Counted from the first letter of the stretch, positions 47,580-56,575 are shown. The stretch is 64,000 bases of DNA from Anaerolineales bacterium (GCA_019637755.1 JAHBVC010000001.1:1144480-1208479); one strand, 5' to 3'. The notes: generated from the letters alone by a model not told the origin. Made by a program: numbers and translations.

Positions 47580-48746
47580 ATGCAACCAAAGCGCACACGT
47601 TCGTTTGTAGCCGCCATCAGCGTGCTGGTGCTGGCTACGCTGGCCTGTGGCACGATCCGCCTGCCGGATGCTTCCCAAGCCCTGCAAAACTTCAGTGAGC
47701 AGGTGCAAGAGCAGATGGAGAACATGCAGTTGCCGCAGATACAAAGCAACCCGCAGATCCAGGTCTCCAGTGACATGCTCTCGCAGCAGGAGGCGCTGGT
47801 TTCGTTGTATGAAGCCGTGAGCCCGGGCGTGGTTTCGATCGCCGTGGCCACGCAGCAAGGCAGTGGCCAAGGCTCTGGTTTTGTGTACGATGTGCAAGGC
47901 CACATCGTCACCAATTTCCATGTCGTCGAAAACGCCCAATACATCGAAGTGACTTTTCCGTCTGGCTTTCAGGCGATTGGCAAAGTCATCGGCGAGGACC
48001 GCGATTCGGATCTGGCCGTGCTCAAGATCGAGGCCCCGGCCAGCGAGCTGACCCCCTTGGTGATCGGCGATTCGGATACGCTGCATGTGGGCCAGTATGT
48101 GGTGGCGATCGGCAACCCGTTCGGGTTGAGTGGCAGCATGAGCCTGGGCGTGATCTCCAGCAAAGGGCGCTCGCTGGAATCGCTGAACTTTGCCCCTGAT
48201 ACCAACCAATACTTTAGTGCCGGCGATATTTTGCAAACCGACGCGGCGATCAACCCCGGCAATTCCGGCGGGCCGCTGCTCAACCTGTACGGCGAAGTCA
48301 TCGGCGTCAACCGGGCGATCCGTTCGTTCAGCTTCAACGATTCGGGCGATGCGTTGAACTCCGGCGTGGGCTTCGCCATCTCCTCGAATATCGTGAAGCG
48401 CGTTGTGCCCAGCTTGATCGCCACCGGCCACTATGAATATCCCTACCTGGGGCTGAGCAGCACCAGCAACCTCAGCCTGGCGGCGGCGCGCGAACTGGGC
48501 CTGCAGGATACCAAAGGCGCCCTGGTGGCCAATGTGGTGGCCGGCGGCCCCTCGGACAAAGCCGGCCTGCGCCAGGGCGATATGATCGTGGCGATCGATG
48601 GCCGGCACGTCAAAAATTTTGACGAGCTGATCTCTTACTTGTTCAGCCATGCCAGCCCCGGAGATGTAGTGCAACTGGACGTGCTGCGTGAGGGCCAACC
48701 GCAACAAATTGAGCTTACGCTGGGGGCGCGCCCCGTTTCTCCGTAA
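47580..48746 (+). CDS. HtrA/DegP-like serine protease lipoprotein
   Basis: 388 residues. Signal peptide ending in a lipobox-like LATLAC, a Gln-rich linker, then a trypsin-like domain with His in NFHVVENA, Asp in RDSDLAVLK and Ser in NPGNSGGPL, and one PDZ domain (GALVANVVAGGPSDKAGL; GDMIVAIDGRHV). It should degrade or refold misfolded proteins outside the membrane. AGAGGA precedes the ATG. Confidence 0.93.
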   Translation: MQPKRTRSFVAAISVLVLATLACGTIRLPDASQALQNFSEQVQEQMENMQLPQIQSNPQIQVSSDMLSQQEALVSLYEAVSPGVVSIAVATQQGSGQGSGFVYDVQGHIVTNFHVVENAQYIEVTFPSGFQAIGKVIGEDRDSDLAVLKIEAPASELTPLVIGDSDTLHVGQYVVAIGNPFGLSGSMSLGVISSKGRSLESLNFAPDTNQYFSAGDILQTDAAINPGNSGGPLLNLYGEVIGVNRAIRSFSFNDSGDALNSGVGFAISSNIVKRVVPSLIATGHYEYPYLGLSSTSNLSLAAARELGLQDTKGALVANVVAGGPSDKAGLRQGDMIVAIDGRHVKNFDELISYLFSHASPGDVVQLDVLREGQPQQIELTLGARPVSP

Positions 48747-48758
48747 GTGTTGGTGCCA

Positions 48759-48803
48759 AGCGAAACAAAAAGCGGCCATATGGCCGCTTTTTTTGTTTCG
48801 CTT
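48759..48803. terminator. Palindromic terminator between htrA-like gene and acetyltransferase
   Basis: AAGCGAAACAAAAAGCGG and its near-exact complement flank a central CCATATGG, giving a long stem with A-rich and T-rich arms. It can serve both strands. Confidence 0.9.
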
Positions 48804-49243
48804 CAGAATGTGAGCCGCATGATGAGCTCATCTTCATCTACTTCCCCCGTATCTACAAAGCCGAGCTTCTTATAAAAGGGCTGTGGGCTGTGCTCATCAG
48901 GCACGTAGCTCAAGGTCATCTCGGTGGCCTTGGGCAACTGCTTTACGCGCTCGATCAGTAATTGCATTGCCTGATAGCCATAGCCCTTCCCCTGGTGCTC
49001 GGCGCCGATCAAAAAGCGCCACAAGTAGTATCTGCCTTGCTCCGGGTCTTCTTCCATCATCATAAAGCCTACGGGCGTTTCGCCGGCATAGACCGCACGA
49101 TACCAGGCCTTTGGCTGGAACAACGCCTCGGCCAGCGAGTAGGCGTTAGAGGCCACAAACTTCTCTTGCGCGGCAGCCACACGCAATTTCAGAATGGCGT
49201 GCACATTCTCCGCGGTGATGGGACGCAAAGTGACTGCGGCCAT
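48803..49243 (-). CDS. GNAT N-acetyltransferase, diamine/spermidine-type
   Basis: 146 residues. The acetyl-CoA loop is GAEHQGKGYGYQAM; the WRFLI strand before it and FYKKLGF near the end fit the polyamine acetyltransferase subgroup (BltD/PaiA-like), but the substrate is uncertain. Its ATG ends one base before the ftsK stop (49244), so the pair is translated together. Confidence 0.82.
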   Translation of the reverse strand: MAAVTLRPITAENVHAILKLRVAAAQEKFVASNAYSLAEALFQPKAWYRAVYAGETPVGFMMMEEDPEQGRYYLWRFLIGAEHQGKGYGYQAMQLLIERVKQLPKATEMTLSYVPDEHSPQPFYKKLGFVDTGEVDEDELIMRLTF

Positions 49244-51559
49244 TTACTCGCCCACTGGCGGAGCGTCGCCGCCGCCGTAATCCAACACCTCGCGATGCTG
49301 GGCGCCGGGCTTCTGCGGCCCGATGATGCCGCGCGCTTCCATCTGCTCGATGATGCGCGCCGAGCGCGTGTAGCCGATGCGCAAACGGCGCTGCAGCATC
49401 GAGATCGAGGCGCGGCCACGGCGGCGCACCAGGTCTACGGCTTCATCGAAAATGCTGTCTTGCTCATCTTGATTCTGAATTTCTTCGATCTCTTCCCAAA
49501 TAGGGATCTGTTTGAGCGGCAGATCGCGCGCCAGGGTTTCTTCGCCTTCGTGGTCAGTGGTGAGGCGCGGCGCGCCCGGGTGCACCTGCTCGGCGCTACC
49601 GGCAAAGCTGCGCCAGTGAGTGGTGATGCGCGTGATCTCGCTCTCGGCCAGGAAGGCGCCTTGCAAGCGCACCGCGGCGGGCGCATCTGGCGGTTGGAAG
49701 AGCATGTCACCCTTGCCCAGTAGGCGTTCGGCGCCGGGCTGGTCAAGGATCACGCGGCTATCGGTGGTGCTGGCCACGGCGAAGGCAATACGCGCCGGGA
49801 AGTTGGCTTTGATCAGGCCGGTGACCACGTCCACCGAGGGGCGTTGGGTGGCCAGCACCAAATGGATGCCGGTGGCACGCGCTAATTGAGCTACACGTGT
49901 GATCAGCTTCTCGGTTTGGTCTGGCGCCACCATCATCAGGTCTGCCAGTTCATCAATGATGACGACCAGATAGGGCAACTTGTCGCTCGCGGGTTGGACG
50001 CGTTGGTTGTAATCCGTGATGTGGCGCGCCCCCACTTTGGAAAACTTCTGGTAGCGCTTGTCCATCTCATGCGTGACCCACTGCAGAATACCGACGACGC
50101 GATCGATCTCGACCACTACCGGAGTGAGCAAATGCGGGATGCCGTTGTAGCCGGTCAGCTCGACGCGCTTAGGGTCGATCATGATCAGGCGCAGTGTTTC
50201 CGGCGTGTTGTTGAGCAGCAGGCAGCAGATCAGCGCGTTGACGCACACGGATTTACCGGAGCCGGTGGCGCCGGCGATCAGCAGGTGCGGCATGGCGGCC
50301 AGATCCGCCGAGACGGCATTGCCAGCTACATCCTGCCCGAGGGCGAAGCGCAGTGGCGAGCGCAAGCGGTTGAACGCTTCGCTCTCGACCACATCGCGCA
50401 GCGCCACGCGGCCGATCTGCTCATTGGGCACCTCGATGCCGACATAGCCTTTGCCCGGTACGGGCGCCTGCACGCGAATGCGTGAGGCGGCCAGGGCGAG
50501 GGCCAGATCATCCGCCAGGGCAGCGATCTTGCCGACGCGTACACGCGTGCGGCCACCGCGCGTCTCAACAAATTCTGGCTCTACGCCAAACTGGGTGATG
50601 GTGGGGCCGCGGTTGATCTCGACCACGCGGGCCGGCGCGCCGAAGGAGTGCAAGGTTTCTTCGATGAGTTCACCGCGTTGGCGGTCGGCGTCGGCACTGA
50701 AGGTAAGTACATCGCCGGGGTCGAGCATATCAGCCAGCGCGGGCAATTCCCACACGGGGGCTGCCGCCGGGGCTGCTTCGGCGATCTCTTCCTCAATTTG
50801 TTCAGCCAGTTGCTGCATCTCGGCTTGTTGTTGCGGGCTCACCACCGCCGGCGCCGCTGGGCTGGCCACGGGCAGCTCAGGCTCGGCGGGGTAATCAGGC
50901 TCCAACGGAGGATAGACCTCCCACTCGGGTGGGGCCGCGCTGGTGGGCTGGCGGCGCAGTGTGGCCAGCAAGGGTGGCAGCCAGGCCACCAGGCTACTGG
51001 CGGGCAGATCAAAGCTGAGCAGTACGGCGATCACCAGCCAGGTGAGCGCGCTGACCCACATGCCCGCCGGGCCAAGGCCGGCCAGCAGGGCGTTGTACAG
51101 CCCGGCGCCCACGCGCCCGCCGCCCATGCCTTGCTCGGCGATCTGCAGCGCCGCGCCAGCATCCAGCGGAAAGAGGAAGGCGTGCAGCAGGAACAGTACG
51201 TTGCCCAGTAGCAGGCCGATGCCGAGCAGGCGGCGCAGGCGCAGTGGAGGGATGCGCTCAAAGTGGCGCAGCACCAGCCACCCGCCGAGGACGATCAGCG
51301 CCAGCGGGAAGAGGTAGAGCCCCCAGCCGAAGCCGGCACGCAGCAAGCGCACCCAGGCCGCCCCGAGGTTGCCGGGCGAATCGGAAAAGACCAGCAACAA
51401 GGTGAGGATGCCCAGCCCGGCCAGCAGGATGCCGAGCGCATCCAGCTTGCGGTCTGGCGAGATGCTGTTCCAGAACGATTCGAGAGCCGGCAGGATTTGC
51501 GGCTCATAGGCGCTTTGGTTGCGCGAGCTTTTTTTGGTGGTGCGTTTCTTTTTAGCCAT
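49244..51559 (-). CDS. ftsK: DNA translocase FtsK/SpoIIIE
   Basis: 771 residues. Four membrane helices in the first 190 residues, an acidic linker of about 100, then the motor: Walker A GATGSGKSV, Walker B LVVIIDELADLM, and LATQRPSVDV. The C-terminal gamma winged helix (RRRGRASISMLQRRL, GYTRSARIIEQMEARG) reads chromosome-orienting sequences. It pumps DNA through the division septum. The basic N-terminus (KKKRTTKK) follows a start without a clear Shine-Dalgarno. Confidence 0.95.
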   Translation of the reverse strand: MAKKKRTTKKSSRNQSAYEPQILPALESFWNSISPDRKLDALGILLAGLGILTLLLVFSDSPGNLGAAWVRLLRAGFGWGLYLFPLALIVLGGWLVLRHFERIPPLRLRRLLGIGLLLGNVLFLLHAFLFPLDAGAALQIAEQGMGGGRVGAGLYNALLAGLGPAGMWVSALTWLVIAVLLSFDLPASSLVAWLPPLLATLRRQPTSAAPPEWEVYPPLEPDYPAEPELPVASPAAPAVVSPQQQAEMQQLAEQIEEEIAEAAPAAAPVWELPALADMLDPGDVLTFSADADRQRGELIEETLHSFGAPARVVEINRGPTITQFGVEPEFVETRGGRTRVRVGKIAALADDLALALAASRIRVQAPVPGKGYVGIEVPNEQIGRVALRDVVESEAFNRLRSPLRFALGQDVAGNAVSADLAAMPHLLIAGATGSGKSVCVNALICCLLLNNTPETLRLIMIDPKRVELTGYNGIPHLLTPVVVEIDRVVGILQWVTHEMDKRYQKFSKVGARHITDYNQRVQPASDKLPYLVVIIDELADLMMVAPDQTEKLITRVAQLARATGIHLVLATQRPSVDVVTGLIKANFPARIAFAVASTTDSRVILDQPGAERLLGKGDMLFQPPDAPAAVRLQGAFLAESEITRITTHWRSFAGSAEQVHPGAPRLTTDHEGEETLARDLPLKQIPIWEEIEEIQNQDEQDSIFDEAVDLVRRRGRASISMLQRRLRIGYTRSARIIEQMEARGIIGPQKPGAQHREVLDYGGGDAPPVGE

Positions 51560-51584
51560 TGTTAAATTCAGTTGAGTATACCTA

Positions 51585-51648
51585 CCAGTCGGCTAGTCAG
51601 TTAGTCGACCGGTCAACCAGTTGACTACCCGACTAGCTCATTGCTGAG
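51585..51648. repeat. Degenerate 8-nt tandem repeat, tract 1
   Basis: Eight consecutive octamers: CCAGTCGG, CTAGTCAG, TTAGTCGA, CCGGTCAA, CCAGTTGA, CTACCCGA, CTAGCTCA, TTGCTGAG. Cores such as AGTCGA recur every 8 nt (51587, 51595, 51603, 51611, 51619). It lies between the ftsK start and the -10 box of rnz. Confidence 0.75.
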
Positions 51649-51653
51649 TCAAG

Positions 51654-51659
51654 TACAAT
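51654..51659 (+). promoter_or_regulatory. -10 element of rnz
   Basis: TACAAT lies 20 nt before the TTG start, just after repeat tract 1. The -35 position (51631-51636) falls in the repeats and does not match consensus. Confidence 0.45.
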
Positions 51660-51679
51660 CCCCTCATAAACGAGGAATT

Positions 51680-52624
51680 TTGTTCGAGATCACTTTTCTA
51701 GGCACCTCTGCCTCGGCGCCGTCTGTGCACCGCGGGCTCTCCGCCCACATCATCAAGCATGATGAGTATCGCTTTCTGGTGGATTGTGGCGAGGGGACGC
51801 AGCGCCAGATCCTCAAATCTGGCTTGGGCTTCAAACGCCTCAATCACATCCTGATCACCCACGGCCACCTGGACCATATTTTGGGTTTGGCTGGCTTGTT
51901 CTCCACCTTCACCCGCTGGGAGACGCTGGAGGATATTGAGATCATGGCGGGGAGCTGGACGCTGGAGCGCATTGAGGCGCTGCTGTACGGCGTGCGCGTG
52001 ATCCCCAAGGGCAAACAGAACCCGGTCAACGTCAGCCTGAAAGCGGTGGCGCCGGGGGTGATCTTTGAAACTGAAGATTTTGACATCCGTGCCTTTGCGG
52101 TGAGCCATCGTGGGCCAGACTGTCTGGGCTTTGTGTTTGAGGAGCCCGCCCGCCGCCCGTTCCTGCCCGAGAAGGCCGAGGCGCTGGGTGTGCCGAATGG
52201 CCCGCTGCGCCGCGACCTGGTGCTGGGCAAGACGGTTACATTGCCTGATGGCCACACAGTGCAGCCGCACGAAGTGCTGGGCGAAGAAGTGAAGGGCGCC
52301 AAACTGGTGCACATTGGCGACACCGGCCGCACGGATGATGTCGTGGAGCACTGCCGCGCCGCAGACGCGCTGGTGATCGAGGCGACCTATTTGGAATCGG
52401 AGCGGGATATGGCGCGCGATTTTGCGCACCTGACGGCGCGCCAAGCGGCCGAGCTGGCCGCCGAGGCGGGCGTGGGCAAACTACTGCTCACGCATATCTC
52501 ACGCCGCTATCGCGAGAGCGATGTGTTGGCCGAGGCGCGGGCGATCTTCCCCAATGTGGTTGTGGCGCGTGATTTTGATACGTTCCAGGTAAAGCGGGGC
52601 GAGGTGGTGAAGGTGGAGGATTGA
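51680..52624 (+). CDS. rnz: Ribonuclease Z (tRNA 3'-processing)
   Basis: About 314 residues of the metallo-beta-lactamase fold. It cuts the 3' trailer from precursor tRNAs. Metal motif: ITHGHLDHILGLAGL (HxHxDH), with later GDTGRTDD and the C-terminal LLLTHISRRY. I start at a TTG (51680) so the protein begins with FEITFLGTSASAPS; GAGGA lies upstream. It follows repeat tract 1 and ends just before tract 2. Confidence 0.92.
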   Translation: MFEITFLGTSASAPSVHRGLSAHIIKHDEYRFLVDCGEGTQRQILKSGLGFKRLNHILITHGHLDHILGLAGLFSTFTRWETLEDIEIMAGSWTLERIEALLYGVRVIPKGKQNPVNVSLKAVAPGVIFETEDFDIRAFAVSHRGPDCLGFVFEEPARRPFLPEKAEALGVPNGPLRRDLVLGKTVTLPDGHTVQPHEVLGEEVKGAKLVHIGDTGRTDDVVEHCRAADALVIEATYLESERDMARDFAHLTARQAAELAAEAGVGKLLLTHISRRYRESDVLAEARAIFPNVVVARDFDTFQVKRGEVVKVED

Positions 52625-52680
52625 CCAATCGATGATCGATAATCAAAATCGTCGATTGGTCGATTAGTTGATTTGTCATC
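52623..52680. repeat. Degenerate ~8-nt tandem repeat and hairpin, tract 2
   Basis: Cores AATCGA, GATCGA, AATCAA, CGTCGA, GGTCGA, AGTTGA and TGTCAT recur every 7-9 nt. The first half folds back: GACCAATCGA (52623-52632) pairs exactly with TCGATTGGTC (52652-52661). It starts at the rnz stop codon and could fold as a 3' structure of that mRNA. Confidence 0.7.
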
Positions 52681-52757
52681 ACATCCGCTAGACACACGTA
52701 TTGAATTGAAGCAGCCTAAAAGAGCTTGAAGTTCAGCATAGATACTTCTTGGGCAGT

Positions 52758-52786
52758 TTGACACTGCCCCCCGCTGGCGATATACT
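52758..52786 (+). promoter_or_regulatory. Promoter of the methionine operon with an inverted repeat over the -35
   Basis: TTGACA, a 17-nt spacer and TATACT: the best promoter in the window. The -35 is in the loop and arm of an inverted repeat GGGCAGT-TTGAC-ACTGCCC (52751-52769), a possible repressor site. The predicted start is near 52793. Confidence 0.8.
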
Positions 52787-52841
52787 CACCTCCAATTGAA
52801 TAGGCGAACACGCTTTCGTTCGCCGCGCTGCGCAGCAGCGC

Positions 52842-52942
52842 ACTCATCCAGAGAGGTGGAGGGAATCGGCCCTTTGAAGCCTCGGCAACCCCCTGAAACG
52901 GACGGTGCCAAATCCGACAGACGAATTCTGGGAGATGAGGCG
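52842..52942 (+). ncRNA. SAM-I riboswitch (S-box)
   Basis: The conserved core is present: AGAGAGGTGGAGGG, then CGGCAACC, CGGTGCCAAATCC and GGGAGATGAG. P1 pairs CTCATC (52843-52848) with GATGAG (52934-52939). It binds S-adenosylmethionine and should stop transcription of metH and the genes behind it when SAM is high. A 7-bp GC hairpin (GCGCTGC/GCAGCGC, 52825-52841) abuts the aptamer's 5' end. Confidence 0.95.
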
Positions 52943-52961
52943 ATGAAGTCTAGTTTTCGGT

Positions 52962-52990
52962 CGCCTCTTGTATAGAGGCGTTTCGTTTTT
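52962..52990 (+). terminator. Riboswitch terminator of the metH leader
   Basis: CGCCTC (52962-52967), a 7-nt loop, GAGGCG (52975-52980) and TTTCGTTTTT. The same CGCCTC can instead pair with GAGGCG at 52937-52942, an antiterminator that uses part of P1. This explains how SAM binding switches the hairpins. Confidence 0.88.
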
Positions 52991-53000
52991 AAAGCATCTG

Positions 53001-53048
53001 TTAATCAGTTAATCAACCAATCGATTAACTGATTAAGCAATTAGGAGA
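53001..53048 (+). repeat. Degenerate 8-nt tandem repeat and hairpin, tract 3
   Basis: Octamers TTAATCAG, TTAATCAA, CCAATCGA, TTAACTGA, TTAAGCAA, TTAGGAGA in exact 8-nt phase; the last contains the metH Shine-Dalgarno. The same stretch holds a perfect 14-bp inverted repeat (53001-53014 with 53023-53036) just before that ribosome site. Confidence 0.8.
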
Positions 53049-53053
53049 TTCTT

Positions 53054-56000
53054 TTGAGCACACACCGCACTTACACCCGCCGTGGCTTTTTGGATGCGCT
53101 GGCCAAGCGCGTACTGGTCTATGACGGCGCCATGGGCACCAGCCTGCAAAAGCTCAACCTGACCGCTGAACACTACGGCGGCGAGCAGTACAACGGCTGC
53201 CCGGATTACCTCAACATCACCTACCCCGAGGCGCCTGCCAGCGTGCACCGCTCCTTCCTGGAAGTGGGCGTCGATGTGATCGAGACCAACACCTTCCGCA
53301 GCAACCGCCTGACACTGGGTGAATACGGCCTGGGCGAGCGCACCATCGAGATCAACATGACCGCGGCGCAGTTGGCGCGCAAACTGTGTGACGAATTTAG
53401 CACGCCGGAGCAACCGCGCTTCGTGGCCGGCTCGATCGGCCCCAGCGGCAAGCTGCCCAGCGCCGACGACCCGACCCTTTCGGACATCACCTATGACCAA
53501 CTGGTCGAGCTGTTCCGCGAGCAGGCCGTGGGCCTGATCCAGGGCGGCGTGGATGTGCTGCTGATCGAGACTTCGCAAGACATTCTGGAAGTCAAAGCGG
53601 TGATCAACGGCATCCAGAAAGCCTTTGAGGACACCGGCGAGGTCTTGCCGATCCAATGCCAGGTGACGATGGATGTTACCGGGCGCATGCTGCTGGGCAC
53701 GGACATCGCCGCGGCGCTGACCATTCTGGAGGGCATGCCCATCGATGTCATCGGCCTGAACTGCTCCACCGGGCCGGAACACATGCGCCAGCCAATCAGC
53801 TACCTGGGCGAGCACACCCATTTGCCCGTCTCAGCCATCCCCAACGCCGGCCTGCCGCTCAACGTCAACGGCGAAGCGGTGTACCCGCTGGAGCCGGCGC
53901 CGTATGCCGAAGCGATGGCTGAATTTGTCAGCAAGCACCACGTCAGCGTCGTGGGTGGCTGTTGTGGCACTACGCCTGAGCATCTTAAGTTGCTGATCGA
54001 AACGCTCAACCACCAAAGCGCGCCGGCCCGCCCCACGGAACCGCTGGCGCGTTTGTCGTCTTCGATGCAGGCCACCAGCATGATCCAGGAGCCGCCGCCG
54101 CTGTTGATCGGCGAACGGCTGAACGCCACCGGCAGCCGCTTGTTCAAGCGCCTGCTGATGGAAGAAGATTTTGACGGCATTCTGGAAATGGCCCGCGAGC
54201 AGATCGCCGGCGGCGCCCACACGCTGGATGTCAGCGTGGCGCTGACCGAGCGCCCCGACGAAGCCTACTTGATGAGCAAGGTGGTCAAGAAACTGGCGAT
54301 GGGTATCGAAGCCCCGCTGGTGATCGACTCCACCGAGCCGGATGTAATGGAAGTGGCGCTCAAGATCGCCCCGGGGCGCTGCCTGCTGAACTCCACACAT
54401 CTGGAAGCCGGCCGCCCCAAGATGGACCGCGTGCTCAAGCTGGCCAAGGAACACAACGCCGCCGTGCTGGCGCTGACGATCGACGAAACCGGCATGGGCA
54501 AAACCGCCGAACGCAAGATCGAGATCGCCAGGCGCATTCATGATATTGCCGTGAATGAATTCGGCTTCCGCCCGCAAGACCTGGTGTTCGATGTGCTCAC
54601 CTTCCCGCTGAGCACCGGCCAGGAAGAATTTGCCAACAGCGCGGTGGAGACGATCAACGCCATCCGCGAGATCAAAACTCAGTTGCCTGGCGTATTCACC
54701 TCGCTGGGCGTCAGCAACGTCAGCTTTGGCCTCAGCAAGGCCGCCCGCCCGGTGCTTAACAGCATGATGCTGCACTTCTGCGTGCAGGCCGGGCTGGATA
54801 TGGCCATCGTACATGCCAGCAAGGTCAAGCCCTACGCCGAGATCCCCGAAGAAGAGCGCGTGCTGATGGAAGATCTCATCTTCAACAAGCGCCCGGATGC
54901 GCTGCAGAAGGTGATCGAATTTTACGAAAACCGCGCCCCCAGCGAAGAAGAAGGCGCGGCGGACCCCACCGAAGGTATGACCTCGGAGGAGAAGCTGCAC
55001 TGGAGCATTCTGCACCGCCACAAAGAAGGCGTGGAAGATGCGATTGACGAAGTGATCGGCCGCAAGGAACACGAAAGCGACCACATCACCGCGGTGGGCT
55101 TGCTCAACAACACACTGCTGCCGGCGATGAAGGAAGTGGGCGACAAGTTTGGCGCCGGCGAGCTGATCCTGCCCTTCGTGCTGCAATCGGCCGAAGTCAT
55201 GAAGAAATCAGTCAACCATCTTGAGAACTATCTCGAAAAGGTGGAAGGTGTGAGCAAGGGCAAGGTGGTGCTGGCCACCGTGTACGGAGACGTGCACGAC
55301 ATCGGCAAGAACCTGACCAAGACGATCCTGGTCAACAATGGCTACGAGGTATTCGACCTGGGCAAGCAAGTGCCCGCTGAGACGATCATCAGCAAAGCGG
55401 AGGAAGTGGGCGCCACGGCGATCGGCCTCAGCGCACTGCTGGTGAGCACCAGCAAGCAGATGCCGCTCATCGTCAACGAACTGCAGCGCCGCGGCCTGAA
55501 GTACCCGGTGCTGGTGGGCGGCGCGGCGATCAACCGCCGCTTCGGCTGGCGCATCCTATACACCGAGGGCGGCGCGCCCTACCAACCCGGCGTCTTCTAC
55601 TGCCAGGATGCGTTTGAGGGCCTGGAAACGATGGATAAGCTCATCGACGAGCCCAAGCGCAGTGAGCTGATCGAAGACATCTTCACCAAGGCCGCCAAGG
55701 AGCTGGAGCGCGAGAGCAAGCCGCGGCCGGTGGCACGCGTCACCGGCCGCTCAGCGGTTGGCCCCGCCGCCAAGATCCCCACGCCGCCGAAGTGGGGCGT
55801 GCACGTAGTGAAGGAAATGCCGCTCGATCTGGTGTTCGAGTGCCTGTACAAAAACGAACTGTATCGCCTCTCCTGGGGCGCCAAGAACAAGCAGGGCGCC
55901 GAGTGGGAGCAGATCTCCAAGGAATTTGACGAGCGCCTGGCGCGCATGGAAAAGCACGCCAAGCAAACCGGCTGGCTGAAACCGCAGGCGGTCTACGGCT

Positions 56001-56575
56001 ACTGGCCGGCGCAGGCCCAGGGCGACGAGCTGCTGGTCTACGACCCGGCCAGCCTGGGCTCCGCCAAGCCGACTGAGCTGACCCGCTTCGGCTTCCCACG
56101 CCAACCCAGCGGCGAGCTGCTGTGCCTGGCGGATTACTTCGCCCCGGTGGAGAGCGGCATCATGGATGTGGTCATCTTCCAGATCGTCACCGTGGGCCAG
56201 CGTGCCACCGCCGAGATGGAAAAGCTGCAAGCCGCCGGCGATTACACCGAGGCCTACTTCATGCACGGCCTGGGCGTGCAAAGCGCCGAGGCCACGGCCG
56301 AGTTCTTACACCGCCACATCAAGCGCGAGCTGGGGCTGGAGCCCAAACAAGGCAAGCGCTATTCGTGGGGCTACCCGGCGATCCCCGAAGTAGACGACCA
56401 CGCCAAGGTGTTCGCCCTGTTGCCGGCCGAGAAAGAGCTGGGCATGCAGCTCACCGATGGCTTCCAATTGATGCCTGAGCAATCCACCGCGGCGATCGTA
56501 CTGCACCACCCTGAGGCCAAGTACTACAGCGTGGGCGAGAGCCGCGTGGAACAACTGCTGCGCGAGCGGGGATAG
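53054..56575 (+). CDS. metH: Cobalamin-dependent methionine synthase
   Basis: 1173 residues, the full four-module enzyme. Homocysteine domain 1-330 with zinc Cys in GLNCSTGPE and GGCCGTTPEH; methyltetrahydrofolate domain about 345-620 (LIGERLNATGSRLF); cap and B12 domain about 645-880 with DVHDIGKN, whose His binds cobalt; C-terminal activation domain with the AdoMet-binding RYSWGYPAIPE. It remethylates homocysteine to methionine. The start is a TTG with AGGAG 6 nt upstream. It heads a four-gene operon under the SAM riboswitch. Confidence 0.97.
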   Translation: MSTHRTYTRRGFLDALAKRVLVYDGAMGTSLQKLNLTAEHYGGEQYNGCPDYLNITYPEAPASVHRSFLEVGVDVIETNTFRSNRLTLGEYGLGERTIEINMTAAQLARKLCDEFSTPEQPRFVAGSIGPSGKLPSADDPTLSDITYDQLVELFREQAVGLIQGGVDVLLIETSQDILEVKAVINGIQKAFEDTGEVLPIQCQVTMDVTGRMLLGTDIAAALTILEGMPIDVIGLNCSTGPEHMRQPISYLGEHTHLPVSAIPNAGLPLNVNGEAVYPLEPAPYAEAMAEFVSKHHVSVVGGCCGTTPEHLKLLIETLNHQSAPARPTEPLARLSSSMQATSMIQEPPPLLIGERLNATGSRLFKRLLMEEDFDGILEMAREQIAGGAHTLDVSVALTERPDEAYLMSKVVKKLAMGIEAPLVIDSTEPDVMEVALKIAPGRCLLNSTHLEAGRPKMDRVLKLAKEHNAAVLALTIDETGMGKTAERKIEIARRIHDIAVNEFGFRPQDLVFDVLTFPLSTGQEEFANSAVETINAIREIKTQLPGVFTSLGVSNVSFGLSKAARPVLNSMMLHFCVQAGLDMAIVHASKVKPYAEIPEEERVLMEDLIFNKRPDALQKVIEFYENRAPSEEEGAADPTEGMTSEEKLHWSILHRHKEGVEDAIDEVIGRKEHESDHITAVGLLNNTLLPAMKEVGDKFGAGELILPFVLQSAEVMKKSVNHLENYLEKVEGVSKGKVVLATVYGDVHDIGKNLTKTILVNNGYEVFDLGKQVPAETIISKAEEVGATAIGLSALLVSTSKQMPLIVNELQRRGLKYPVLVGGAAINRRFGWRILYTEGGAPYQPGVFYCQDAFEGLETMDKLIDEPKRSELIEDIFTKAAKELERESKPRPVARVTGRSAVGPAAKIPTPPKWGVHVVKEMPLDLVFECLYKNELYRLSWGAKNKQGAEWEQISKEFDERLARMEKHAKQTGWLKPQAVYGYWPAQAQGDELLVYDPASLGSAKPTELTRFGFPRQPSGELLCLADYFAPVESGIMDVVIFQIVTVGQRATAEMEKLQAAGDYTEAYFMHGLGVQSAEATAEFLHRHIKRELGLEPKQGKRYSWGYPAIPEVDDHAKVFALLPAEKELGMQLTDGFQLMPEQSTAAIVLHHPEAKYYSVGESRVEQLLRERG

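Noticed and set aside
51585-53048. CRISPR array
   Set aside because: The repeats are 8 nt long and degenerate with no spacers of 30 nt and no cas genes nearby.
53033-56281. Long minus-strand frames opposite metH
   Set aside because: metH is unambiguous on the plus strand and the opposite frames show no family motifs.
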